The notes: generated from the sequence alone by a model not told the origin. Numbered from the stretch's first letter, positions 7,961 through 16,990 are shown. The stretch: 22,500 nucleotides of DNA from Symbiodinium natans (GCA_905221605.1 CAJNDS010002579.1:419531-442030); one strand, 5' to 3'. A program made the numbers and translations.

Positions 7961-8063
7961 CCTAACCCCAAGCCAAGCTAAGCAAGACGGCAGAGTCGCC
8001 AGCGCAGCTCCATGCAAGTTCACTGCCAGAGTCGCTGAAGGCCGACTTTCCTTTTCGTTTCCC

Positions 8064-8191
8064 GGGTTTAGGGTTTAGGGGTTTAGGGTTTAGGGTTTGG
8101 GGTTTGGGGTTTGGGTTTAGGGGGGTTTAGGGTTTTAGGGTTTAGGGCTTAGGGCTTAGGGTGAGGGCTGCATGGGGGGGGGGGGGGGGGG
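8064..8191. repeat. TTTAGGG tract followed by G18
   Basis: TTTAGGG, TTTGGGG and CTTAGGG units, then GGGCTGCAT and 18 G (8174-8191). Confidence 0.92.
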
Positions 8192-8285
8192 TTGAAGGTT
8201 CGGGTTAAGGGTTCCGGAATAGGAGTGCCGTTCTTTGGGGGGGGGAGGGGGTTCCTGTAATATCAGGACTCTGGCATTTTGGGGG

Positions 8286-8600
8286 GCCCTATGCCCTATG
8301 CGGGAAATGCCCATAGACTAGGACCTCGAGTAGGCCTGTATTCCCTGTTTTCCCCATTTTTTTACGAGGCCCTTTCAAACCAACAAGGGCACCCTTTGTT
8401 GTTTCTAGGTTGCTCTTGGGCCTAGTATAGTGATAGTGGTTACTTGGAGGTTCATAATCAGTTCTACCTCTACTTAGAGAACTGTACTTTCTAACCATAT
8501 TAGGGCACTTAAGGGGCTTCTAAGCGGGTTACAAGTACAGTCATAGCTGGTCAATAAGTACTATAAGTACCGTGAACCTCCAAGGACAGGGTTGATTGGC
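8286..8600. mobile_element. Region of nested inverted repeats, foldback-like
   Basis: CTTGGAGGTTCA (8443-8454) pairs perfectly with TGAACCTCCAAG (8573-8584), giving a 142-bp foldback candidate. Just upstream, CAACAAGGG and CCCTTTGTTG (about 8379-8398) form a tight hairpin. The minus frame 8289-8498 (69 codons) overlaps these repeats and has no support as a gene. Confidence 0.45.
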
Positions 8601-8699
8601 CTCCCCCATCCACTGAACAGGTCTTCGCATCATGATGGAACCCCACGGCTCCCCCGAAAGGACTTGGCAGCTGAAACGTCAAGGTTTCAGAAGGTTTGT

Positions 8700-8860
8700 T
8701 TTCGGGTTTTAGGGTTTGTTTGGGTTTTGTTCGGGTTTTTAGAGTTTTAGGGTTTTGAGGGTTTTAGGGTTTTAGGGTTGTAGGGTTGTAGGGTTGTAGG
8801 GTTGTAGGGTTGCAGGGTTGTAGGGTTTTAGGGTTTTAGGGGTTTTAGGGTTTTATAGGG
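8700..8860. repeat. TTGTAGGG octamer array
   Basis: TTTTAGGG units change into seven TTGTAGGG octamers (one TTGCAGGG) near 8774-8826 and back to TTTTAGGG. Confidence 0.92.
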
Positions 8861-9545
8861 GAAGTTTAGAGCTTTATTAGGGTTTCAGTCATGGTTTTAG
8901 GGTTGTTCGGGCTTGGTGGGGTGCCTGTTCTAAACCACAATCCCTCTCGTGGATGTCCCTGATGCAGTTGGACTGTACATATCCCAGTTGTAGGTTAGGG
9001 TGTAGGTTAGGGTGCCCAAAAAGGTGCCTGATCTAGAACAACAGCCCTAAACCCTAAAGGAACTAACTAAACCCTGAACTCTAAACCCCATCCAGGCAGT
9101 TTGAAGCTCGTGGTTCGAGGGTATTCGGTACCTTCTACCCCTCCCCCACTCCCCCTGTAAGGGATCAGGGTTTACTAAACCCAAAACCCTAAACCCCTAA
9201 ACCCTATCACCCTAAATCCTACCACCCCAACCTCAATTAGACCCTCTTCGAGCTGGAAAACTACAGTTGGAAAACTGCAGTTGAGTTTGTGTGACAGCTA
9301 ATCCTGTACATGGGCCGTACATGGTTTAGGGACTTCGGGCTATAGGGTTATAGGGTAAAAGGGGGTTTAGGGTTCGGGTTCTGACGTGTAGGGTTATAGG
9401 GTTAGAGGGTTAGAGGGTTGAGGTTTATAGGGTTCCGAGTTAGGGTGTAGCGGGTTCCCTTCGAGAATACGTGTCTAAGCCGCGAAAAAATAAAAAACAA
9501 CACTCAAACCATAAGTCCTATGCAAGCCCTGCAGAAGCCCTCCGA
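8861..9545. other. Unique DNA with degenerate telomeric scraps
   Basis: Short C-strand tracts (9040-9090, 9176-9210) and G-strand tracts with TATAGGG and TAGAGGG units (9325-9440). GGAAAACTACAGTTGGAAAACTGCAGTTG (two copies of GGAAAACT[A/G]CAGTTG, from about 9254) is a small tandem repeat. No gene seen. Confidence 0.6.
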
Positions 9546-9612
9546 AACCCTAAACCCTGAACCCTAAACCCTAAACCCTAGCCCTAAACCCTAGCCCTAA
9601 ACCCTAAACCCC
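9546..9612. repeat. CCCTAAA array
   Basis: C-strand units with CCCTAG variants. The unique GC-rich island 9620-9721 follows; it is open in two frames on +, one starting ATG at 9632 (MLNYPQGQAPSW), so its coding status cannot be decided. Confidence 0.93.
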
Positions 9613-9722
9613 AAAACCCAAAACTCCCACAATGCTCAATTATCCGCAAGGACAGGCTCCGTCCTGGCCGAGGAGTCGTCTCGGCTCCGGCCGGTGTGGC
9701 TGCAAGGCCGAGATTCCTGCAG

Positions 9723-9823
9723 TTTAGGGTTTAGGGTTTAGGGTTTAGGGTTTAGGGTTTAGGGTTTAGGGTTTAGGGTTTAGGGTTTAGGGTTTAGGGT
9801 TTAGGGTTTAGGGTTTAGGGTTT
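9723..9823. repeat. TTTAGGG array
   Basis: Fourteen clean G-strand units, beginning immediately after CCTGCAG. Confidence 0.97.
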
Positions 9824-9919
9824 GGCGCTTAGGGTAAAGGGTAAAGAATTTTAGGGTGTAGGGTTTAGGGTTCACGTTCCAGCTCCCTTGGGGCTCAGGG
9901 CCTTAGAGGGTTTTTTTGT

Positions 9920-10342
9920 ATGGCTGATATTCCTTTTTACACACGTCACGTCCAAAAGATCGGCACTGGCACTTCTTTCATGACGAGTGGAGGGCGGAAG
10001 CTCAGACCCGGAGCCGAAGTCGAGAATGGCTGGTGCAAGCGCCACATGGAAGGCATTGACCGAAGCATCTGGGAAGATTCCAGGATATGGCGGATGCGGA
10101 ACGTGCGGCGGTGCAGGAGGAGCAACGGCAAGTCTGCTCCAACGCCAAGGCAGCCGCGGTGGGGTTTCGCCGGGCCAGGTAGGACACGTGGCCATATGAC
10201 GGGCCTGAGCCTCAGATGTTGGAAGAGCTGGACGTTTTCAAGGTCCCTGAATATGGATGCATGGAAGAGGGATCTTTTCATTGCGTTGCTCGGGCACTAT
10301 CTGGATCAGCCAAACGGCGAAGCGCCGGAAGGCACCGCCTGA
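9920..10342 (+). pseudogene. Probable decayed protein-coding gene, family unknown
   Basis: One + frame is open for 140 codons (ATG 9920, TGA 10340-10342), but protein-like text moves between frames. It is good at its start (GAEVENGWCKRHMEGIDRSI) and end (WKRDLFIALLGHYLDQPNGE). In the middle the neighbouring frame is much better: DMADAERAAVQEEQRQVCSN, then a TAG at 10179-10181, then PQMLEELDVFKVPEYG. The simplest reading is one gene with two compensating frameshifts and a stop. The alternative is a short intron, since CAG|GTAGGA (donor at 10178) and CCTCAG (acceptor at about 10214) join in phase, but 37 nt would be very short. Assembly indels could also explain it. The middle part is probably a charged helix. 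No family was recognised. Confidence 0.4.
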
Positions 10343-10652
10343 TGAATTGTAATCCTCGGGTCAGAGGGGGTTTGGCCTTGGGTCTCCTGGTTCAGTTGTG
10401 GGGGGGTCGAGAGTTCAATTCTTTCCATTGCAGTCACAGGGGACCCCGAAAAGTGGACCCCCTACATACCCTATAAAACCCAAGGTCCCAGAGTTCAGAA
10501 CCCTTTAAAGAGGGTAAGGGAGGGTTTAGGGTTAGGGCTAGGGTTTAGGGTTTCGGGGTTTAGAGTCTAAGTACACAAAGGTTGAAATGGACGGTTTAGG
10601 GCGAGGTGATTCCCGGGGTGCTTCGATCAATGGTTCGAGGAAATGGAGATAT
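10343..10652. other. Unique DNA, no supported gene
   Basis: Continuation downstream of the decayed gene; one frame stays open to 10476 without convincing content. A short TTTAGGG scrap lies at 10525-10550. Confidence 0.4.
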
Positions 10653-10750
10653 AAACCCTAAACCTTATAAGCCCTAAACCCTAAACCCTAAAGCCTAGAC
10701 CCCAAACCCTCAACCCCTTACCCTAAACCCTTAACCCTAAACCCTAAACT
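10653..10750. repeat. Degenerate CCCTAAA array
   Basis: C-strand units with CCTTATAAG, CCTAGAC and CCCTTAA variants. Confidence 0.9.
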
Positions 10751-10880
10751 AAAGCATAACCCAAGGTTGAATAGAGTAGTGTGCAAGGGCTTACGGTGTA
10801 GGCTCCACGGCGCCGCGGCGTCTTCCCACACAGGGGGCAGGGGATCTCATGGTGCCCCACGGTCCTCGTTGTTGGGGTGC

Positions 10881-10951
10881 TTAGGGTTTAGGGTTTAGGG
10901 TTTAGGGTGTAGGGTTTAGGGTTTAGGGTTTAGGGTTTAGGGTTTAGGGTT
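10881..10951. repeat. TTTAGGG array
   Basis: Ten G-strand units with one TGTAGGG. The island 10952-11114 that follows begins ATGGTGGAGCTCGG and is open for 22 codons, with no other support. Confidence 0.95.
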
Positions 10952-11114
10952 GATGGTGGAGCTCGGCGTGACAGCAGGGAGTGGCAGTCAAGAGTTCAAG
11001 TGGCCACAAAGCAGATGTTGAATCCAAAGCCCTGAGCGCTAAGGTGCTCGGAAGCCCTAAAGTCCCTAAACTCTAATCACCTCTGAAAGCCTAAAAGCCC
11101 CCCAACTTCCGCTG

Positions 11115-11205
11115 AACCCTAAACCCCAAACCCCAAACCCCAAACCCCAAACCCCAAACCCCAAACCCCAAACCCTAAACCCTAAACCCTAAACCCTAAA
11201 CCCTA
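11115..11205. repeat. CCCCAAA array passing into CCCTAAA
   Basis: Seven identical CCCCAAA units (11124-11172) followed by CCCTAAA units. TTTGGGG is a telomere-variant unit; here it forms a pure block. Confidence 0.96.
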
Positions 11206-11299
11206 CAACTCCCAAATCCAAAAAAAAAACACACTGTGACCAGGTCGCTCGTGCAGCCAGGCTTCGAGGGAGGCAGCGGAGACCAGTTGTGGCTTAGGG

Positions 11300-11398
11300 T
11301 TTTGGGGGGCTAGGGTTTAGGGTTTAGGGTTTAGGGTTTAGGTTTAGGGTCTAGGGTCTAGGGTCTAGGGTCTAGGGTTTAGGGTTTAGGGTTTAGGG
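11300..11398. repeat. TTTAGGG array with TCTAGGG block
   Basis: G-strand units with four consecutive TCTAGGG at 11350-11377. The stretch 11399-11667 after it is unique DNA with no supported gene. Confidence 0.94.
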
Positions 11399-11667
11399 CT
11401 GTTGATTAAAGAAGCTGGTGGTTTGGGTAGGGTCTGAGATCTTGGGGCTTGCAATGCTTTGAGGGTTTCAAGTTCAGGGTTTGACGGTTTCGGGTGCGGA
11501 CTTTTCGGTCTCTTAGAGTGTACTGCAAGGGTTTATAGTCGGGCTTTGTGGTATAGGGTTTGGGGTTTAACTTTAGATGTTTTACGCTAATTTTGGTTAT
11601 TAGGGTTGACCCCATACCCCAGGCCCTTGCAGGATTAATTAGGGAGGGCCCTTATAACTACACCCAA

Positions 11668-11797
11668 AGACCCTAAATCCTAAACCCCAAGCCCCAAACC
11701 CCAAACCCTAAACTCCACACCCTAAACCCCTATCCTCCCCACCCTAAACCCTAAAACCCTAAAACCCCCAAACCCTAAACCCCAAACCCTAAACCCA
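11668..11797. repeat. Degenerate CCCTAAA/CCCCAAA tract
   Basis: Mixed C-strand variants ending in CCCTAAACCCACAACAG, an acceptor-like end. Confidence 0.9.
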
Positions 11798-11872
11798 CAA
11801 CAGGCTCAGTTCCGCCTCGAACGCTCCCCTGCCTGGCTGGCGTTGCGCATCTACCACGCCCGGGCCCTTTAG
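11798..11872 (+). other. Coding-like island
   Basis: The + frame reads QQAQFRLERSPAWLALRIYH and stops at TAG 11870-11872 inside the first TTTAGGG unit. It is bracketed by C-strand repeats on the left and G-strand repeats on the right. Short, no start codon; may be an exon scrap. Confidence 0.25.
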
Positions 11873-12507
11873 GGTTTAGGGTTTAGGGGGTGAAGGAAAT
11901 CCTCAACCCGAAGCCCTGAGCCCTAAACCCTAAACCCCAAACCCTAAACCCTAAACCCTTAACCCTTATAAACCCTAAACCCTAAACCTAGCTAGGTCTG
12001 GGGGTGGTGCTGGTTTGAGGTGTGGGGGCGGGGGGTGGGGGTGTCCAGGATGCAAAAAGAGCCATCGGGTAGCGATCAAGGCACCCTCTCAGGGCCTAAT
12101 ATTTAGGGTTTAGGGTGTAAGGGCTTTAAGGTTTAAGGGTTTAGGGTTTAGGGATTGGGGTTTTGGGGTTTAAGAGCTTTAGGGTTTAGGGGTTTGATGG
12201 CGGTCGGAACAATTTTTACTAACAGTATTCCGCACCCTGGCCCTGAAATAGACGCGGCCCTCTTCAAACTTATTACGCATCAGTTCGTATGCCTTTTTGT
12301 TTCATGAAAAATCTTGAGTTTTGAGTTGTTGTCATGCCTAAACCCTGACCCGCAACCCCAAACCCTAAAACCTCCAACCCCAAACCCTAAACCCTAAACC
12401 GTAAACCCTAAACCCTAAACCCTACACCCTAAACACCAAACCCTAAACCCCAAACCCTAAACCCCAAACCCCAAACCCTAAACCCGAAACCCTAAACCCT
12501 AAACCCA
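11868..12507. repeat. Alternating degenerate telomeric tracts
   Basis: G-strand 11868-11890, C-strand 11905-11990, unique G-rich 11991-12102, G-strand 12103-12200, unique 12201-12337 and a long mixed C-strand tract 12338-12507. No supported gene in the unique parts. Confidence 0.85.
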
Positions 12508-12509
12508 CA

Positions 12510-12656
12510 GATTCCCTAAACATCGCAGCCCTGTGCCCCGCCAAGGTCTGGTGCATGCTTGTGGGCCTCTGCATCTCGGTGCTGCTGGTGATGGAGGCAG
12601 GCATCCCCAAAACCAAGCCGACAGTTGCGGTTCAGGGTTTAGGGTTTAGGGTTTAG
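12510..12656 (+). other. Coding-like island with a hydrophobic, membrane-like segment
   Basis: The preceding C-strand array ends CCCTAAACCCACAG, a plausible 3' splice site at 12510. The + frame then reads SLNIAALCPAKVWCMLVGLC followed by ISVLLVMEAG and PKTKPTVAV, before running into TTTAGGG repeats and a TAG at 12654-12656. CMLVGLCISVLLVM could be part of a transmembrane helix. A related island occurs at 13155. There is no ATG at the front. It is either an exon of an intron-rich gene or a captured fragment. Confidence 0.3.
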
Positions 12657-12905
12657 GGTGAGGGGTTTAGGGTTTAGGGTTTAACTTAGAGTCTTTCGGG
12701 TTTAGGGTGTTTAGGGTGTTTAGGGTTTTTAGGGTGTTTAGGGTGTTTAGGGTGTTTAGGGTGTTTGTGGTGTTTGTGGTGTTTAGGGTGTTTAGGGTGT
12801 TTAGGGTGTTTGGGTTGTTTGGGTTGTTTGGGGTGTTTGGGGTGTTTGGGGTGTTTAGGGTGTTTGGGGTTTTTAGGGTGTTTAGGGTGTTTAGGGATTT
12901 GTCGG
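12633..12905. repeat. TGTTTAGGG nonamer array with VFR-coding frame
   Basis: TTTAGGG units change near 12705 into about twenty 9-bp units, TGTTTAGGG with TTTGGGG and TTTGTGG variants. As 9 is divisible by 3 the + frame 12707-12910 stays open and would give a (VFR)n peptide. This is a consequence of the repeat and not evidence of a gene. Confidence 0.95.
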
Positions 12906-13059
12906 TTTGAGGTTGGGGTTTAGGATTTAGGGCCGGGCGCCGAGTATAGAGTTTGATGGCGATTCAAGGAACGCAATATGGAGGAACTTGGAAGAGTGGC
13001 CGACAGGGGAAACTATAGCGCTCTCCTGGCTTTGGGGTTTACGGGTTAGGCCCACGTCT

Positions 13060-13147
13060 AGGGGTTTAGGGTTTAGGGTTTAGGGTTTAGGGTCTAGGGT
13101 CTAGGGGCTAGGGTTTAGGGTTTACGGTTTAGGGCTAGGGTTTAGGG
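13060..13147. repeat. TTTAGGG array with TCTAGGG variants
   Basis: G-strand units, several changed to TCTAGGG, GCTAGGG or TTTACGG. Confidence 0.92.
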
Positions 13148-13154
13148 CTTGTAG

Positions 13155-13277
13155 GGCTCTGCCAAGGCATTCCTGGGCCTCTACGTCTCGCTCTTTAGCA
13201 GCCCCTGGGTCAGTGGCAACAAGGCGCAGCCCTCTTCTTACTGTTGGTTAGCAGGAGACTTAGAGTTTAGGGTTTAG
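13155..13277 (+). other. Coding-like island related to the one at 12510
   Basis: Open from after TAG 13152-13154 to TAG 13275-13277. It reads SAKAFLGLYVSLFSSPWVSG, then NKAQPSSYCW. At the DNA level GCCAAGG and, further on, GGGCCTCTACGTCTCG match GCCAAGG and GGGCCTCTGCATCTCG at 12540-12580, in the same frame and with an internal gap of about 9 bp. The shared frame supports a common protein-coding origin. Confidence 0.3.
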
Positions 13278-14220
13278 GGTTTAGGGTTTAATGGGACTCC
13301 CTTTTGGTCCCTATATCATTATACTATAATCACCCGCCCTAACCCCTGTTCTAATTATTTACGCCCCTAGATTACATGGATCCTTAGGGTTACGCATTCG
13401 GGAGTTCGACGGATTCGCGGCGAAAGGCTTGGGGGTCGGTGTTTCTAGAGTTGAAAGCTAAGGGTTTCGTTCTGGTTTGAGGGCTTGGGGTCTATAGGTG
13501 CAGGGTTTTAAACTCTGGGCTTTTTCGTAGCCAGCCCATTCTTGCAGTATTTTGTTGAGTCCTCCAACCTATAGGCTTGAGAACGCCGAGGCCCAAGAAA
13601 GGCAAGCGGTCTCTCGTGGATTTCTGAACCCCAAACCCTAAGACCTGAAGCCCTACAAAGCCTTTGAAGGGCGGAGTCCGTGAAGACCCCAACTAGTTTT
13701 GCAGTGCCCTAAGCCCCTAGCTCAGGATTTATAGGAATATGGCCCAATAGGCCCTCGTAGTTTCAGAGTTCTTGTTGCGCAATATTTATCAGGCTTCGGG
13801 CAGGGAACGATCGCGGACGGTGGCCTCGCGCCTCGACGTCGCACGGGACGGAAAGAACGTCACCATAACGGCTGTTACAATACAGCGAACACTCGCTACT
13901 TACAATCATAAGTAGATACAGTGCAGCATTGCGAGCCTGAGTGTTCTTGTTATAGGCCATTCCCATCAAGACTGTTTATAGCCAGGGCGAGTCGCTGCAA
14001 ATTGGGGCCGCCGCCGCCTCAGCGACTGTTTGGGAGATGTGCAACCCAAGTTAGAGTGCATCATGTCCTCACTTAGGGCTGCAACTGGTATACTTATCGG
14101 AGTAGGGGCGGGGTGGGGTAGGGCCCGCTCCAGGGCTAGGGCGGCAACCGAAACCATCGTAACCGCGAAGCCACCCTTCCAGCTTAACCGCAAAATTCAA
14201 AGCCCTAAGTAACCCCTTAA
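13278..14220. other. Unique region, no supported gene
   Basis: Starts with the last TTTAGGG units (to about 13290). Several 60-75 codon frames exist on both strands between 13490 and 14212, including a minus frame 13966-14193 with a hydrophobic start (FAVTMVSVAALAL). None has a clear start context, splice signals or recognisable domain. CTATAGGT (13492-13499) and ACCTATAG (13567-13574) are inverted. Confidence 0.4.
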
Positions 14221-14270
14221 CTAAACCCTAAACCCTAAACCCTAAACCCTAAACCCTAAACCCTAAACCG
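14221..14270. repeat. CCCTAAA array
   Basis: Seven clean C-strand units. The next 550 bp (14271-14822) are unique at first and then C-rich with CCCTAAA-like fragments, without a supported gene. Confidence 0.96.
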
Positions 14271-14822
14271 GCCCCTTAACCCTGGACCGTGCAAACGGTG
14301 CACTTGTTTCGGGGTTGGGAGGTTTGGGCATGACCCTGGCATGTTTTTTTGCGGTTAGTTTCTTGGCGTTATAGTGGTCGGAACATGCGGTGCACGTTGT
14401 ACAGGGGTAGGCTTGAACATGTTTTGCATCTACTACCCTATTTTTAGTTGTCATTACCCTTAGTCCACTTGTAGTTGTATAATGCTTTACAAGCCAAAAA
14501 AGCCGTCATTTTTATCGGGCCCCCAAACCTACACCACAGTTTAGGGTTAGGTTCTTGCAGGGCCTTAAATCGCTCCCTCTGTCCTGAATCCTAAGCCTCA
14601 CGAAGCCCTAAAAACCCACTACAAGCCCTAGGTCCAACAAGACACCAAAGCCCCAACGTCCCCTAAAACCCAAAAAAGCCTTAAACCCGAAAGACCTCTA
14701 AGAACCCAAACCCCCCTAAAAGCCCAGACCCCTCAAAAACTCCCGAAACACCCAAAACCCCCCAAAGCAACCCAAGCCCCCTCCCCCCCCTTAATTCCCA
14801 AAACCCTCACCCGTAGTTCCCA

Positions 14823-14899
14823 AACCCTAAACCCTAAACCCTAAACCCTAAACCCTAAACCCTAAACCCTAAACCCTAAACCCTAAACCCTAAACCCTA
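14823..14899. repeat. CCCTAAA array
   Basis: Eleven clean C-strand units; the unique island 14900-15029 and short TTTAGGG units (15030-15070) follow. Confidence 0.97.
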
Positions 14900-15095
14900 C
14901 TTCCCAAGACCCCTCACCCTTAAGCTCCCTCAAGCCCCAGGCCTGCCTCTTGTCCATGATGCTCCTCACCTGGGGGTCCTCCCTTTGCCATGCAGGGGCT
15001 ATGAACTCAGTTTCTAGGGCGGGATGTTGGGTTTAGGGTTTAGGGTTTAGCGGATTTAGGGATTTAGGGATGTATTGGGTTTATGGGATGAAGTG

Positions 15096-15102
15096 TTTTT
15101 TT

Positions 15103-15146
<44 letters not shown>
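15096..15146. repeat. T17-G34 homopolymer tract
   Basis: Seventeen T (15096-15112) directly followed by 34 G (15113-15146) on +. Similar T-then-G tracts are at 3163-3197 and 21287-21315 in the same orientation. The exact length may be affected by sequencing. Confidence 0.95.
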
Positions 15147-15147
<1 letters not shown>

Positions 15148-15261
15148 GGATATGGGTTTATGCCCGCCATAGTGCTCTCCGCAAAGAGGCGCGTTTTTGG
15201 GATCAGGGCTTGGGGTCTAGGGTTGAGGGCTTAGGGTTTAGAGGGCGCCGACCACGTCGCT

Positions 15262-15623
15262 AAGTCATAAGGGCTGGCCGGATCGCGGCACGCCGACGCC
15301 ACGGCGTCCAACGAGATGAGATGCAAGTGCCCAGATCTTCCAAAACCCCTTGATGAAGGAACATACCATAAATTGTATACTAAGGATCCTTACTATGAAT
15401 TAAGGTATATTCCTTAACTAAGGGGTTTTGGAAGATCTGGGTGGTAGAAGGTCTGCAAGCGGCAGAAGAAGACACCAACCCGGCGAAGATACCGAAAACT
15501 CTAGGCCACCCGAATTATGGAGTTTTCCGTGGGTTTAGGCTGAAGGGACCGGGGTTTAACGACTCGTTTCGGGACTTGGTGGATGGGGGTTGGGGAGGGG
15601 TAATTATTGGTTTAGATAGTTAA
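15262..15623 (+). CDS. Coding-like frame interrupted by a foldback element
   Basis: Left of the element one + frame is open from after TAA 15259-15261 and reads VIRAGRIAARRRHGVQRDEM, then Q and V, up to the insertion point at about 15329. Right of it, GTGGTAGAAGG reads VVEGLQAAEEDTNPAKIPKT and continues open to TAG 15621-15623. If the element and one copy of the flanking GTG are removed the two frames join without a stop. The product is not recognised; the right part looks helical and acidic at first. This may be an exon with an introner-like insertion, or chance. No start codon was identified. Confidence 0.3.
15330..15441. mobile_element. Near-perfect foldback element (MITE or introner-like)
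   Basis: Perfect 22-bp terminal inverted repeats at 15330-15351 (CCCAGATCTTCC, then AAAACCCCTT) and 15420-15441. Imperfect pairing continues through AAGGAA and ATACC to the centre TAAGGATCCTTA (15381-15392), so nearly all 112 bp fold on themselves. GTG lies directly before the left end (15327-15329), and GTG at 15441-15443 spans the right end, a possible 3-bp target duplication. Both a GTGCCC donor and a GGAAG acceptor (15430-15434) lie at the ends and would splice in frame (107 nt). It has no coding capacity. Confidence 0.85.
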
Positions 15624-16069
15624 AAGGTCTTAATGGCTTTGGTGTATTCAGGGGGTTTTAGGCGGGGTGTTTTGGTGTCTTGTGGCTCCGTGGTGTTGTT
15701 CGTTTTTCTTCTGGGCTTGGGTTTAGGGTTTAGTGTGTAGTTTAAGGGCACCGAATACCCTAAACCCTGAAGTTCTTCTAGTTCAAAGCCCTGAACCCTT
15801 GGACCGTCGTGTAGTTTAAGGGCACCGAATACCCCAAAACCCGAAGGCCCCATCCCATCACAATACTGAGGTTGAGTTGGAAGAACTTGTAAAGTTCTCT
15901 GGGCGCTAGCCTTTGTATTAACGAACCCATAGAAACCTATTTTTTTACAGGGCCCTGAACACTCAAAATGCCAAAGCCTCCCAACCTCTCGGGCTCTGAA
16001 TCTGGAGGTTCTTGTGGGTCCAAGGTAGGGCCCAGCCCTAAACCCCAAACCCCAAACCCTAAACCCCAA
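15620..16069 (-). CDS. Open frame of 149 codons, doubtful
   Basis: A minus frame with ATG whose first residues (MGFRVWGLGF) are translated telomeric repeat. The middle (KLHDGPRVQGFELEELQGLG) looks more ordinary and the end is rich in K, P and T. It crosses the direct repeat at 15735/15809. No domain or splice evidence; length alone is only mildly unusual. Confidence 0.15.
   Translation of the reverse strand: MGFRVWGLGFRAGPYLGPTRTSRFRAREVGRLWHFECSGPCKKIGFYGFVNTKASAQRTLQVLPTQPQYCDGMGPSGFGVFGALKLHDGPRVQGFELEELQGLGYSVPLNYTLNPKPKPRRKTNNTTEPQDTKTPRLKPPEYTKAIKTF
15735..15845. repeat. Direct repeat, period 74 bp
   Basis: GTGTAGTTTAAGGGCACCGA with the following ATACCC occurs at 15735 and again at 15809. 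After that the copies diverge (CTAAACCCTGAAG against CAAAACCCGAAGG) but remain related for another ~12 bp. Confidence 0.9.
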
Positions 16070-16103
16070 ACCCTAAACCCCCAACCCTAAACCCTAAACC
16101 CTA
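16035..16103. repeat. CCCTAAA/CCCCAAA array
   Basis: C-strand units alternating with CCCCAAA. A unique island of about 150 bp follows (16104-16257). Confidence 0.93.
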
Positions 16104-16257
16104 CCTCTAAACCCGAACCCCCCCCCCTAAACAACCCAGCAGCTCTAGCTTTGGGCTGAAAGAGAGTGAGGTGCAGTTGGTCTTCGATGCAGCTCGTTTG
16201 GGCCTCGCCCAGATGGCATCGCACGCTTTTTTAGGTTTTCCTCTGCTAGGGTTGATA

Positions 16258-16364
16258 AGGGTTTAGGGCTAGGGTTTAGGGTTTAGGGCTAGGGTTTCGG
16301 GTTTAGGGTTTAGCGTCTAGGTGTCAGGGTTTAGGGTTTTGGGTTTAGGGTTTAGGGTTTAGGG
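16258..16364. repeat. TTTAGGG array with GCTAGGG variants
   Basis: G-strand units with several GCTAGGG and TTTCGGG variants. Confidence 0.93.
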
Positions 16365-16990
16365 CACTGCCATCGTATTCCCTGTATGGTTTAAAGTTTG
16401 CCTTTTGCTTTGAAAATGCAAGATGTGGGTAGACATGCTAGCCCCAAATACTTGCAATGGTGGGGTTTTGGGTTTGGGTCCTGTGTCGGGCAGGACATCG
16501 CTGTACACAGTCGCAATATTCTAGAACCCTACATGGCGCTGCTACAAGAGATGTCGTGTCAAAAACTCGCGTGCGTTGTGTAGAGTTGCCGTTCCAACCA
16601 TCTCTTGTAAAGGGTAAGGGTGGCTCTGACCAAAACCCCAAGCCATACACCCGAAACCCTGAGCCCCCAATCCCCAAACCCAACTTAAGAACTTAGGACC
16701 CCCACAGGAAGGAGGAGAGTTCTTGTTTCCATATCATGGCCCTTTTCAAGTTACCCTTGTCGCTAGGTTTCCTGCATTACAGGTTATGTGGGATCCCTTA
16801 CTAGACTGTCCAGTAACGACCTATAACCTAAACCCTGACCCCTATGCCCGGATATGCCAATCTCGTCTCTTGCTCATGTCATTAGGCCTTGTTTCGGGCA
16901 GGAGTCAGACTGGCTGGGGTGTAGAAAGGGTAAGGTCAAGGGTTTAGTGTTCCCTTAGTTGAAGAGGGCTTGGGGTTCTTTCTGGATTAT
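16365..16990. other. Unique region, no supported gene
   Basis: Overlapping frames of 60-81 codons on both strands (16398-16947), none with a domain or splice pair I can defend. Telomeric scraps are few. Confidence 0.4.

Noticed and set aside
10360-10433. tRNA-like T arm (GAGAG TTCAATT CTTTC at 10409-10425)
   Set aside because: No matching acceptor stem, D arm or anticodon arm could be placed at the right distance.
12707-12910. (VFR)n open frame
   Set aside because: It arises because the 9-bp TGTTTAGGG unit is a multiple of three; there is no start context or unique sequence.
15075-15263. + frame with a phenylalanine and glycine run
   Set aside because: The run is the T17G34 tract read as codons; the rest is telomere-derived.
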